This document shows positions 23,901-34,720 of a stretch of DNA of 64,000 nucleotides, piece by piece. How positions within the stretch are numbered: position 1 is the first letter of the stretch; every line of letters begins with the position of its first letter. Where the stretch lies: assembly GCA_964017155.1 (NCBI GenBank), contig OZ024862.1, positions 40,542,675 through 40,606,674 on the forward strand. The letters run 5' to 3'. A program made the translations under genes and the position numbers. The notes beneath the pieces were generated by a model. That model searched no databases. It was given only the letters and a program-made list of their open reading frames with translations, and had not been told where the DNA came from. Origin of the DNA: Oasisia sp. SBJ-2009 (lineage: Eukaryota > Annelida > Polychaeta > Sabellida > Siboglinidae).

Positions 23901-26900
23901 AAGTGAAAACAACAATTATTTTTGTTATCGTTAACATTGATAATTGATGAACAATCAAATATTCTGCTTACAAGTGAAGTAATTGTCCATAATGTTGACA
24001 TTTCACAAGCTGTAGTCCAGTGTGTCAGCGTCATCATCCAAGGTACACTGTTCTTAATGTTGACATGGGTTCACTGTCCTTGGTGTTGACAAGGGTTCAT
24101 TGTCCTTGATGTTGACAAGGGTTCATTGTCCTTGATGTTGACATGGGTTCACTGTCCTTAATGTTGACATGGGTTCACTGTCCTTGGTGTTGACATGGGT
24201 TCAATGTCCTTGATGTTGACATGGGTTCACTGTACTTAATGTTGACATGGGTTCAATGTCCTTCATGTTGACATGGGTTCACTATCCTTCATGTTGACAT
24301 GGTTGCAATTTCCTTAAAGTTGACATGGGTTCACTGTCCTTAAAGTTGATAAGAGTTCACTGTCCTAAGTGTCCTTAATAATAATGACAGTGGTTAACTA
24401 TCTTTAATGTTGACAAGGGTTCAATGTCCTTAAAGTTGACAAGGGTTCAGTGTCCTTAAAGTTGACAAGGGTTTAGTGTCCTTAATGTTGACAAGGATTT
24501 AGTGTTCTTAAAGTTGACAAGGGTTCAATCTTTAATGTTGACAAGGGTAACATTTGTGTCCTTGATGTTGACAAGGATTTAGTGTTCTTAAAGTTGACAA
24601 GGGTTCAGTCCTTAATGTTGACAAGGGTTTAGTGTCCTTAATGTTGACAAGGATTTAGTGTTCTTAATGTTGACAAGGGTTCAGTCCTTAATGTTGACAA
24701 GAGTTCAGTGTCCTTAATGTTGACAAGGATTTAGTGTTCTTAAAGTTGACAAGGGTTCAATCTTTAATGTTGACAAGGGTAACATTTGTGTCCTTGATGT
24801 TGACAAGGATTTAGTGTTCTTAAAGTTGACAAGGGTTCAGTCCTTAATGTTGACAAGGGTTTAGTGTCCTTAATGTTGACAAGGATTTAGTGTTCTTAAT
24901 GTTGACAAGGGTTCAGTCCTTAATGTTGACAAGAGTTCAGTGTCCTTAATGTTGACAAGGATTTAGTGTTCTTAAAGTTGACAAGGGTTCAGTCCTTAAT
25001 GTTGACAAGGGTTTAGTGTCCTTAATGTTGACAAGGATTTAGTGTTCTTAATGTTGACAAGGGTTCAGTCCTTAATGTTGACAAGAGTTCAGTGTCCTTG
25101 ATGTTGACAAGGATTTAGTGTTCTTAAAGTTGACAAGGGTTCAGTCCTTAATGTTGACAAGAGTTCAGTGTCCTTGATGTTGACAAGGATTTAGTGTTCT
25201 TAAAGTTGACAAGGGTTCAGTCCTTAATGTTGACAAGAGTTCAGTGTCCTTAATGTTGACAAGGATTTAGTGTTCTTAAAGTTGACAAGGGTTCAGTCCT
25301 TAATGTTGACAAGAGTTCAGTGTCCTTAATGTTGACAAGGATTTAGTGTTCTTAAAGTTGACAAGGGTTCAGTCCTTAATGTTGACAAGCCATAGCGCTG
25401 TGGATCAGCGTCAGCCTGGAGGGCTGCAGCCAGGCCAGTGAGGAGACTGAGACGGAGGGGAAGGAGAAACTGGCCCAGGCGGAGGGTGATCCTACTACAG
25501 CTACGCCACACGCAGAGGACATCAAAGAAACAAAAGCGTCAGAGAAGGTTCAGGGAAACGTAAGTGGCTAATAATAGGCCTACTGTTTGAAAGAACCTAC
25601 AAAGACATCGGCTGAATTTTGTTGAGTTTGTGCAGGATCTAGTCACTGTAACTCTGTTGCTGCCAGCGACTGGATTACAGCTACACTCTGTGTTACTCTC
25701 ACCAGTCGGACCTCGCACTACACCCACTGGAGGAAAAGCAAAAACCTCCAACTGCACCCGTTTTGGGACTTCCAAGTTTAGACTCGATGCAAAACTCCAA
25801 CTGCATCTAAAAGCCTAATGCAATCTGGAGATTTTCTTTGTTTCTGTCAGACTTGAAGTTCTGAATTAAGGCAACAGTTGTGCCCTGAGTAGTGAAGCTG
25901 GTAGCATTGATTCCATTTTATGTATCCATTATATGGCAGAAAGATGCACTGTTAAATATCATAAATATGTCTCAAAATAACTATAGTATTTTTTAAATGT
26001 ATTATTGGAGTTAGTGATCCAAACAAGAAAATGAACGTTGAAAGAGAGTATGGAACATACACCCTGGGAAGATATACACTTACAGTAAATTCAAGTTAGG
26101 ATAATGATATAACGATATTGTGTGTGATCGCAGACAATGAGTTTGCACTGATGATAACGCAGACTTTTGTTAAGGAAATCAGAAGATGCCATCTTGTTCC
26201 GCAGGCCCAAGAACCCGGAGTCACCCTCATGTCTGTGTTCCCCACCTGCGTCCTGTGCCTGGGGTTTGGGTTGTCAGCCCACCATGCACCCTACTACTTC
26301 ATAGAGGCTGCAAGGGGCTTTGGCATGACTCCGTCTGAGGGACTGGCATTAGGGGCTGTCTCTGTTCATCTTGTTGCAATGGCTGCTCCCTGGCTGCTGC
26401 AGAGGTAAGGTCATGCAGCACTGCAAGGTCACACTGACTAACAGTAAAAAACTGAAATTTTATTATCTATAGCAGTGTTTGACTTCTACTCATGAAACAT
26501 GTTTGTTATTGGAAATCTTTATCTTTGTTAATCTCTGATTATTTAGACGTCTGTTTGGCCACACTAACTCCCTCTATTGCTCACCCCTCATTCTCTCCCC
26601 TTCACTCATCCTTCCTCCACATTTTACTCTTGCTCTTCATCTCCTTCTCATTGTTGCCCAGTCAGTGTCAGTCTGTCTCACCCCGTAGCTATATCCCTCT
26701 GTCTGCGAGTGACCTGTTTGTACTTTGTGGTAACTGGGATGTGTATTTTCTTAAAGAGGCTGTGCCTGTGTTTGTAGGAAGGCGACAGAAGAAGGTGACA
26801 GCGAAGGTCCTAACTGGCAGTTATTGAAGAGTGTGTCTCTCTTGACATTTGGCATTGTACTTGCTGCCATATCTTCCCTCAACATCGCCATGTCATTCTT

Positions 26901-27975
26901 CCTGGCTGTGGTCTGGGTGCCCGTCATCCTTCTCGTGAGGCCTACACACAGCCGGTACGTTAACACACACAGCCGGTACATTAACACACACAGCCGGCTC
27001 GTTAACACACACAGCCGGTACGTTAACACACACAGCCGGTATGTTAACACACACACAGCCGGTACCGGTACATTAACACACACAGCCGGCTCGTTAACAC
27101 ACACAGCCGGTACGTTAACACACACAGCCGGTATGTTAACACACACACAGCCGGTACGTTAACACACACAACCGGTACATTAACACACACTGCCGGTACG
27201 TTAATACACACAGTGGTATATTAACACACACAGCCGGTACGTTAACACACGCACACACGCACGCACGCACACAGACAGATACACACAGACACATCCACAC
27301 ACACATGCACCACACAAACACACACACATGCTGTAATCAAACATGCCTGCACATATGCTGACTGTTGACTGCTGCCTACTCCCCATTGTCTGCTGTCTGT
27401 TGATTTCCTGCTGACTCTGCATCCTGAATCATAGTTATATAATTTATTAAAATAAACAAAATTGATTTTGCCGACTTTCTATTAACCTAATCTTATATTA
27501 GTTTATTAGTCTTATATTAAAAATATCAAATGTAATGTTGTTATTGCATTATGCAAGGAATGCAAATGTGTAACATAAAACCAACATGCTAACAATGCAA
27601 ATAAATATACCTAATTTTTTTCTTTTGCAATTTAAAATTATCACAAATTTATATTTAACATGTTTTCATTATAATTATAATGCTGTTTCATGCCCTTGTT
27701 GCAGTGTGGTCAATTTGGTGCAGTTCTTGCTGCTGCTGTTGGTGTCGCCACTGGGCCTCGTCTACATCGGCAGTGTCGTCAACGAGGTGGTGGTGGAGAA
27801 GGTGACTGATGCGGCCGTGTTGTTGCCCCGAGCGTGGGAGTCGACCCAGTCAGCCCTACTCATGGCACTCATCAACAACAACCTGTTTGCCAACTGGACG
27901 TTTAGTCTCGTCTCACTCGTCATATTTCCCACGTGGCTCATGTTCTGGTCACTACTCTGGACCAAGCCTCACTAG
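17980..27975 (+). CDS. GPAA1: GPAA1, GPI-anchor transamidase subunit (complete)
   Basis: GPAA1 is the ER-membrane subunit of the GPI transamidase complex with an M28-peptidase-like luminal domain, which helps attach GPI anchors to proteins. Coding exons: 17980-18151, 18505-18607, 19491-19593, 20235-20394, 20692-20793, 22210-22406, 22688-22887, 23697-23850, 25389-25559, 26205-26404, 26778-26954, 27705-27975; 669 codons against 621 in human. Recognised by [55 protein letters not shown] and VSIGLYMP, all colinear with human GPAA1. An N-terminal membrane segment follows [12 protein letters not shown]; the C-terminal half holds several more. All exon phases agree. The donor of exon 2 (GTGGTG) is weak and chosen for frame. 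The intron after exon 8 looks U12-type. The exon at 17959 starts inside the 5'UTR. Confidence 0.95.
18847..18925. repeat. 25-base repeat, three copies
   Basis: Three copies of AAAAAGTCATCCATTTTATA plus five bases in GPAA1 intron 2, away from splice sites. Confidence 0.9.
21050..22209. repeat. 38-base minisatellite made of GPAA1 acceptor copies
   Basis: About thirty units of 36-38 bases fill the end of GPAA1 intron 5 up to the acceptor of exon 6. Each unit holds GATCACATTACAG followed by ATGTGTTGGCAGATGAAC. The last unit supplies the functional acceptor (CACATTACAG, ending 22209) and the first exon bases ATGTGTTGGCG. The array is therefore a tandem expansion of an intron-exon border. Confidence 0.9.
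22891..23054. repeat. 17-base minisatellite abutting the GPAA1 exon 7 donor
   Basis: About ten copies of GGTTCTATGTTATCATT (some copies have TAT for CTAT) begin three bases after the GT of the donor of exon 7. Confidence 0.9.
23160..23660. repeat. 36-base minisatellite in GPAA1 intron 7
   Basis: About 13 copies of a 36-base unit with ATTTGATATGATCTCTACAG then ACATTACAAACAGC. It ends about 37 bases before the exon 8 acceptor. As 36 is a multiple of three, both strands stay open for 150-190 codons, which imitates a repeat protein. Each unit has a CTCTACAG acceptor-like word. Confidence 0.9.
23851..23858 (+). other. U12-type (minor spliceosome) donor, GPAA1 intron 8
   Basis: The base after exon 8 starts ATATCCTT, an exact match to the donor of U12-type AT-AC introns. 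The reading frame ends in phase 0 at AAG just before it, and the next recognisable residues of the protein (AIALWISV, matching human ALELWMQL) resume at 25389. Confidence 0.75.
24030..25388. repeat. 24-27-base minisatellite of U12 branch site plus acceptor
   Basis: Around fifty units carry GTCCTTAATGTTGACAAGG or close variants. TCCTTAAT resembles the U12 branch-site consensus TTCCTTRAY, and TTGAC supplies an AC end a few bases on. The last unit (TCCTTAATGTTGACAA, ending 25388) is directly joined to exon 9. The array thus multiplies the 3' end of a minor-class intron. Some larger blocks are themselves repeated between 24.5 and 25.3 kb. Confidence 0.85.
26945..27245. repeat. 21-base minisatellite of GPAA1 exon 11 donor copies
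   Basis: About 14 units of 19-21 bases with ACACACAGCCGGTACGTTA. The first GCCG|GTACGT is the donor of exon 11 at 26954. The first several units are 21 bases and open in the coding frame, encoding RYVNTHS heptads; later units shift frame through extra CA pairs. Confidence 0.9.
27246..27332. repeat. CA/CG alternating tract
   Basis: Alternating purine-pyrimidine sequence (ACGCACGCACGC, CACACACAT) following the 21-base array in GPAA1 intron 11. Able to adopt Z-DNA in principle. Confidence 0.8.
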
Positions 27976-27978
27976 GTC

Positions 27979-27984
27979 AATAAA
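27979..27984 (+). promoter_or_regulatory. Polyadenylation signal AATAAA, GPAA1
   Basis: AATAAA begins four bases after the GPAA1 stop codon, which would give a very short 3'UTR. No other AATAAA lies in the next few hundred bases. Confidence 0.5.
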
Positions 27985-27989
27985 CCGTC

Positions 27990-28480
27990 ACTAAATGTCA
28001 CTCAGTTCCATCACTATCATTGGATGTCACTCTTGATTACATCGCTCTCATTAGATGTCACTCTTGGTTCCATCGCTCTCACTAGATGTCACTCTTGGTT
28101 ACATCGCTCTCACTAGATGTCGCTCTTGGTTCCATCGTTCTCACTAGATGTCGCTTTTGGTTCCATCATTCTCACTAGATGTCGCTCTTGGTTCCATCGT
28201 TCTTACTAGATGTCACTATATCTATAATCATGGCTACTTGTTCATGTCAATCATGGCTACTTGTTCATTGCCACTCTTAGATGCCACTTTAGGTCAGGTC
28301 ATTGCCACTCATAGATGTCATATTTGGCCAGGTCTTTGCCACTTTTAGATTTAAAAATCAGTCTTGCTCTAGTTATTGCCACTCATAGATATGAATATCA
28401 CTCTTGATCGAGTCATTATCACTCTTAGGTGTCACTTGCTAGTGGTTATCATTGCCATTCATAGATGCCACCATTGCCAC
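27990..28480. repeat. 31-base minisatellite downstream of GPAA1
   Basis: Units with AGATGTCACTCTTGGTTCCA then TCGCTCTCACT, at 31-base spacing up to about 28215, decaying afterwards into copies of CACTCTTAGATGTCA up to about 28480. Confidence 0.85.
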
Positions 28481-29759
28481 TTGTAGTTAATGTGTTGTTT
28501 TATTTACGGCATTGCATGGTGCAGTGGCAAGGTTTGACACCTGTTCAGTTAACCACAGTGTAGAAGCCAGATCTGGGCACAGACGCTGAATGTACTGTTG
28601 TGATAAAACGTATTTAAATAAATGTAATGTTCTTTCCAAAAATGTTTTTAAAGCTGTGTTGTTAATTGATGGTGCTGAAAAGCTCAAGAATTGGTGATGG
28701 ATGATTGTGTCTGCAGTTTTGTGTTCAGTTGTCAATGATGATACTGGCATAGTCGACAGTGTTGCGGTGTTGCTGCCAAGTCATTGGTTGGTACCACTCA
28801 TTGAATGAATCTTCCACTAAACCACTTATTGGGACTATCTTGTGAGTAATCGAACCATGCATGCACTACTTTGTTCAGGACATGTGCTTGATAACTTTGT
28901 ATGCTGATGTATCGACAAATGCTACCAGGACTTGTATGTTTAACCTCCATCGTAGCAGTGGCAGTCAAAGGCAAGATGTATACCAGATATGACAGAGGAA
29001 CAAAGCAACTTGATTCACATCGTCGTCTACCGGTCATCATAAAAGGTTATTGGCTTACATTACAGGGTAATGTGGAGAATGTTTATACACACACATGATG
29101 TACCCTGCATGTAGCTCATCCAGTGCTGATGCTGTGCAACATAAAGGCTTGTGCCAAGGCTACAACTTCAGTTGCATATAGTTCTTCAGTTACAACGATT
29201 TAAAGTCTACATTATTAAATGGATTGGTGGCCAATTTCAGATAAGACGAATTTTTTATACAAATAAAACGAACCGTTCTAAGCAAATGTTGTTATCAATG
29301 TCCGATGTTAAACGTATTTACCAAGTACAGTATGCCATGGTACTACGTGGTGTTCACGTCTAATGGCATTCATTAGCACAAAGTACATGTAATAGTACTT
29401 CTGTTCAATGCTAAGGAATATTAATATGGAGTATTCTGAATAGCCCAAAGGTAGACCTATTCAGAAATACTAATTCCAGCTGCTTATTTCAAGTAAATAA
29501 ATTACTGCCGGCCCTTGGATTACAAACACATACATGTACAATATTCAGTACAGGGCCTGTATTGCCATTTTCTGTCAAATGTCTATGTTCGATTGTTAGT
29601 TTCGCTTGTTAAGAGGTCGTGTGCATTATATGTAAATAAACATTTAAAATAGTGTCATAAATATATCAAGTATAAAACATGTTTACGTATAGTATTTTGT
29701 TTTATTCTGTTTCTTATGACTAACACTAGTAACAGACATTCATTGTTCTATTTTGCATT
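28481..29759. other. Intergenic stretch between GPAA1 and NDUFB5
   Basis: Convergent 3' ends of GPAA1 and NDUFB5. Open frames of 60-90 codons occur on both strands, but none has recognisable motifs or consistent splice borders. I see no gene. Confidence 0.5.
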
Positions 29760-29765
29760 TTTATT
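29760..29765 (-). promoter_or_regulatory. Polyadenylation signal, NDUFB5
   Basis: AATAAA on the minus strand, 185 bases past the NDUFB5 stop codon; the nearest such signal. Confidence 0.5.
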
Positions 29766-29950
29766 CTCGGTCGTCAATGCAGATGTGACTTGCCATAAAA
29801 TAGCCCACAATTGTGTGTGATGAATCAGTCTATAGAGCACTGTTTTGTTTGGCCATACACGTCACATGTTAAACACAACTGACCACAGCCATTGTCCTTT
29901 CAGTGTACCAAAGAAGCATAATGTATGAGAGAGCTTGTCTGACTTGGCAA

Positions 29951-32900
29951 TCAACCACCAAAACCTTTGCTCGCCATCTCTGAATCAGTCTTTTCCCGAC
30001 TGACATAGATGTGTCTTTCGTTCCCGTATGGTACATAGTACCAGCCTTTGTAATCACCCCGTTCCGCCATCAATCTCTTCACCTTCTTTTCCAAGGCCCT
30101 GGAATAATGAAAACACGTTAGATTGCAATCCATGAGGCTTACATTACAATTGGATGATATCGAAAAAACTTTTCTATTCAAAACTTTGGGGAACACACAC
30201 CCCACACACACCATTTACATCAGGTCTAACCCCCGCCTATATACAAATACTTCTCTATAAACATAGTAAATGTCAATCGTTGGTTCATTTTCATTGTTAT
30301 TTTAATTAACTCGAAGGTAATTTTATGATTAACTGTCTAGAACATTTTCTGCACATATCTCCTTTATAAGTAAAGCAAAGTGTGTGCCTCAGTGTTCTTG
30401 CAAAGGACTTGAGGTGGCCAGATATAGAACACTAAATGAAAAATAAACCTTATACCGAGACACTGCATGATATGACCTTCACTACATGACTTGCAGTATA
30501 GTACAGCTAATACCATTTCAGTAATTTACAAGCAATGGAAGTGCCAGGTTTGGCAGTGTAATAAACATTTTATTTAAAAACTAAGCTGCCGTTTTGGTAG
30601 GAAATGTGTAGATTGTAAATACATTATGTGAATGACGCAACCAAAACAGGATTGTAAAGGTGGCCATCATTATGTTTTTATATTCCACAAATATCTCACC
30701 TCATTTTGGCTTTCTGTTGCTCCTCGTAGACAGCGTGTAAGTGCACCTCATACGATTTCTCTGGCTTGTCAATGAGGTACTTGGAAAATGTGCGTGTGAT
30801 CGGGTGCTGCAAACAAGTTCAGCATCATTGCAAGTGAAATGAAAACTATACTGTGTACTTGAAGAAAGATGGGTGTTAACAGATCAACAGTATGAGATAT
30901 ATGGTCACCAACTAAATAAAGACTAATGCTGGCAGTTATACAGATGACAATCTAGCACGACATTCTGACTGACATACACAAACCGCAACATATTGAATGC
31001 ATGCATCAATTGTTACAAATTATGATATAACAAAGCTGCTACATACACAGGCATATGACAATCCCATCTCGTGTCTGCACCAGATGTGATTAACAAATCT
31101 TAACTACAGCTGTCCGTCATTTACATCTCTTGGCATTTCTCACATGTCGAACACATAAACCATTAATTTTAGTTTAAGAATCGGGTAGAACATTAAATCT
31201 AGGTGTTTTGTCACCCCGCATTACTTGGAAATGTGACACTGCAACATCAGAAAGAGAGATTGCATCCAGTGTTATTACCGTTTTCATATACTTGCACACA
31301 TTTTAGAGACAAATATGAAGATTAGTAAGTTAATTGCTTACACCAGGTGCCCAAAGGTTCGTCATCCCATCGTGTTTAAGACATAATAATAATAATAACT
31401 TTATTATCGAATTCATAGTGGAAATACATTTTGCACTTTGGAGGTTGCATAAAAACACAATATTTAAGTCACATAGTAACGCATGTATAGTATTGTATAC
31501 AGTAAAATCAAGCATGTAAACGATAGCTAAAAAAATATATAAATATAATACATATTGGAATAAATAAATATACTAAAACAATATGACAATATTATAATAA
31601 GATAAATTACTTAATTAATAAAGATGATAAAACATTGCAATGGCAGCAGTAGAGAACATGATAGTTCAAGGATAATTTTTTGTGTGGCTGATTCAGCAGA
31701 TACTTGGTGGAGGATGGAATGAAGGATTTAGGGGCTCGCTGGGTTTTTACTGTTGGCATTCTGTACATCCTTCCAGAGGGGAGAAGATAAGATTTTCGTT
31801 GCCATTTGCAGTGTTAATGGCTTCATTATTAAACTCAACGTACCTTGTAGTATTCCCAATGTTCCGGATGATATCCCTCCGGGATATCTATCAACTCTGC
31901 ATTTCCTGAAGCAACCAATATGACGATGTGTTGTCAACTTAATTGGCATTTCAACATCCATATTTTGTAATAAGGCCAAGCATTGGTTTATAGATTTACG
32001 ATGTTCATCACATTTGAATAACTTCAGTGTTCAACATATTACCTCAAAGAAGACTACACATTTTTAATCAAGAATATTGATGGGCTTATGAAAATATGCC
32101 AAGTGGAAAGCACAAACAAAACTTATATTTTCTCATACAATACATGGGTGTTTGATGTCTTGTTACAAAAGGGGAACTCACCAATGAAAAGGTTTGAGAG
32201 AAAGATGGTTGCACCAATGGGTATGAGCCCCAAGGCCAGGTAGAAATGCTGCAAACACAAATAGATGAGCCGTGTCAAACAATTACTTGATGCCACATTA
32301 TTTCGATGTCCAGGGCTGGAGTCAATTAAAAAAGAACTGGAATTGATCAATTCAATTCCTATTCAATTCTGGAATTGGAGCGGGAATTGGAATTGAAAGA
32401 TTTGGAACAAAAATAATTGAATTGGAATTGAAAGATTTTGAATTGAAATGGACTTGAAAGATTTTGAATGAGGTACCACAACTAGGGTCTGTGTGCCGTC
32501 TTTTACGTATTCTTGACGTGTGTAAAATGCGGCACTGTTTTCCAAACATTTTGTGGAACGCTTGTTTAAATCATCCTACAATCAGCTGTTGAACTCGCAT
32601 GGCTCCGAAGCCTCACACATAACTAAATATGGATACAGTCTGACATGTCCGTCAATGTGAAGGTTTAATATGTACATTAATGAACATTTACAACCGATGG
32701 AACATCGACTGGTGGCCCGACGACTGGTTTGCTGGCTCGATACCGGAAAGGATGTTTCAAATCTTCTATATCACACGAGAGTACTACGTCTTCAGACATA
32801 GTTAAATATTGATATCGTATAACATGTCCGCCAATATGAAAGCATAATATCTACATTAATGTACATTTATAGTCGATGAAACGTCGCGGGACGTTCGATT

Positions 32901-34531
32901 GAATTCAGTGCTAAGATGGCGTTGTTTTGGCTGTTCTGTCTATTGAACATACGGCATGCTGTTCTGTCTATTGACCACGCATACGGCAAGCCAACATACA
33001 AACTCTCGCTCGCTACGCGCCTGCACGGTAAATAGCTAATTGAGGATGATTTAAACAAGCGTTCAGCAAAACATGCAAATAAATCCACGTTAGTCGCTGG
33101 AGGCGCTGAGACGCAACTACGGTCTCAGCGTATAAGCGCCTCTAGCGACTAACATGGATTTGTGGAAGCCCATTGGAATTGAATTAAACAATTTGAGCAT
33201 CTGATATTGTTGTGATACTGTGGAGGATATTTTACAGACAGTTGGGAGTATTGCTGTGCAGGCAATGGTATTTAATTACCTAGAAAAGTTGCACAATGAA
33301 GCTGCTGGTCAAACATTACCCAGCAATTATGAATTGGAAAGGGAAGTCAGTTAAGTTTGTCCTACTGCCTTGTGTGAATGAGTGTTGGCTGGGGACTGCT
33401 TCTAAGAACCATTGAAATTGCCCAGATAACAATCACACTTTCCCAGTATCACATGCTAAGCAAATACTAGGACTAGAACAAGTGAATCCAGGATATGTCC
33501 AAACAGTCCAAAGTGTATCCAGTTACACCCATGTAAACGTGTGCTTCTTTTGAGCTGGAAACTGTACAGATCTAGATCAAAGGTATCAATAATACAATAA
33601 AAAAGCTATTTCTCACTGTAAGGACAATTACATTATGTCCTGCAAGGCTTAATTACTTACGAAAGCATCCTTCCATCGCCTGTAATCATATCGGGTTGGC
33701 AGTATCGCCATCCTGCGGCCATGGCTCATCTGACGCACAGTTCCTAAATACAAAGCAAACTGGTAATGTTTCATACTACAGTAGAACCTGTCTTGTAGGG
33801 ACACCTGTCCGTCCAAGCAAGTGTCTCTACATTGCAGGTGTCCCCTCGTAAGAGGGACAGGAATTTGCGACAATTTTTCCCCGAACATACAATCTTTAGT
33901 TACATCCACATTACAACATGCATAAATCACATTTATGCCAACAGTAATACTACCCATAACAAAGTGTAATAATACACTTTTAATGGAAGTTATTAATTCA
34001 AACATTACTGAGTTACCATATTGTTGCATTTTATCTTTTATAATTATATAACATTATTTATCTACTAATGCCATAATGGTTCATTAGTTGTCTGGAAAAG
34101 GTCCAAATGACCAATCTTTGGAATAGTTAATTACTCTATCCAGCGCCAATATGTTTATCTTTCACATACAAATATAACGCATAACTGTAATAAATACGTT
34201 AGGGTAACACACCCAGCACAGGCACGGTGCCATAGCAATTAGAATAGGACGTAATACTAAGTTGGATCCGTAGTCGGTTTAGACATAGCCAGGCACTAGC
34301 CGGTGTCACTGTCATTGAAGAGAGAAGCCTGGCTGAGTGAAGGTTACTCGGTGACTACACTATTGTATGTGCAAATTTAAATCGTCACACATGACTTTGT
34401 AATAAATGCATTGCATGTTTACCTTGGCATATGTCTGTTTTTGGAAGAAGCGACACAGACCAACGACTTAGCGGTGTTTTCAGACTTTGGCAGCTCAGTT
34501 GAGCCGCTCGCAACAAGCTGAGCACCGCCAT
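29951..34531 (-). CDS. NDUFB5: NDUFB5, mitochondrial complex I accessory subunit (complete)
   Basis: Single-pass membrane subunit (SGDH) of the proton-pumping arm of NADH:ubiquinone oxidoreductase. Coding exons in order (minus strand): 34423-34531, 33661-33743, 32182-32248, 31844-31905, 30700-30806, 29951-30098; 191 residues against 189 in human. The N terminus ([11 protein letters not shown], Arg/Ser-rich) is a mitochondrial presequence. Exon 2 reads [17 protein letters not shown], exon 3 is the membrane helix ([17 protein letters not shown]), exon 4 [14 protein letters not shown], exon 5 [20 protein letters not shown], exon 6 ends [12 protein letters not shown]. All are colinear with human NDUFB5 and all phases agree. 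It shares a 189-base head-to-head promoter with SPAG7. The introns hold a foldback repeat and a hAT-like fragment. Confidence 0.95.
30807..31843. other. NDUFB5 intron, no other gene seen
   Basis: Includes an AAT run near 31385-31400 and an AT-rich stretch. Weak open frames on both strands have no recognisable content. Confidence 0.5.
32312..32480. mobile_element. hAT-like terminal fragment with AATTGGAATTG simple repeats
   Basis: Begins CAGGGCTGGAGTCAATT, a hAT-style end (CAGGGNTGG), followed by AATTGGAATTGAAAG repeats. I did not find the matching right end, so the copy is probably truncated. Same design as the intact element at 11.4 kb: a hAT end plus subterminal simple sequence. Confidence 0.45.
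32940..33180. repeat. Foldback element in NDUFB5 intron 2
   Basis: AATCCACGTTAGTCGCTGG then AGGCGCTGAGAC (about 33081-33112) faces its inverse GTCTCAGCG then AGCGCCTCTAGCGACTAACA (about 33121-33165), a long near-perfect palindrome. The left part matches 8.48-8.66 kb. Likely a non-autonomous foldback transposon. Confidence 0.7.
33777..33875. repeat. Possible MITE remnant
   Basis: TACAGTAGAACCTGTCTTGT followed by GGGACACCTGTCC and, further on, GGTGTCCCCTCG in inverse sense. Words of this style occur at the ends of short dispersed DNA elements, but I cannot delimit it. Confidence 0.3.
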
Positions 34532-34720
34532 TTTGGAGAGCCGATCATGTAGAGATCCCATTGGGTGAAAATGTATGACTACAAATAACGTTATCTTTGG
34601 GGAGAAAATGTGTAAATATTACAGGCGTATAGATATTTATAAAACAAATATGGGTGACAAACATATGAATTTTGTGTAACGGTACACTAAAAAAATAAAA
34701 TTGCCAAGTTATTCAGAAAC
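34532..34720. promoter_or_regulatory. Shared bidirectional promoter of NDUFB5 and SPAG7
   Basis: Only 189 bases separate the two start codons. The NDUFB5 start lies in CCAAAATGGCGGTGC, a YY1-type site common over housekeeping start codons. CCATTGGG near 34558 contains an inverted CCAAT box. No TATA box is obvious. Confidence 0.65.

Noticed and set aside
26751..27146. Cys/Val/Pro-rich minus-strand frame of about 130 codons
   Set aside because: Antisense reading of GPAA1 exon 11 and its 21-base array.
28901..29098. 65-codon plus-strand frame with a transposase-like feel
   Set aside because: No catalytic motif or terminal repeats could be found; insufficient support.
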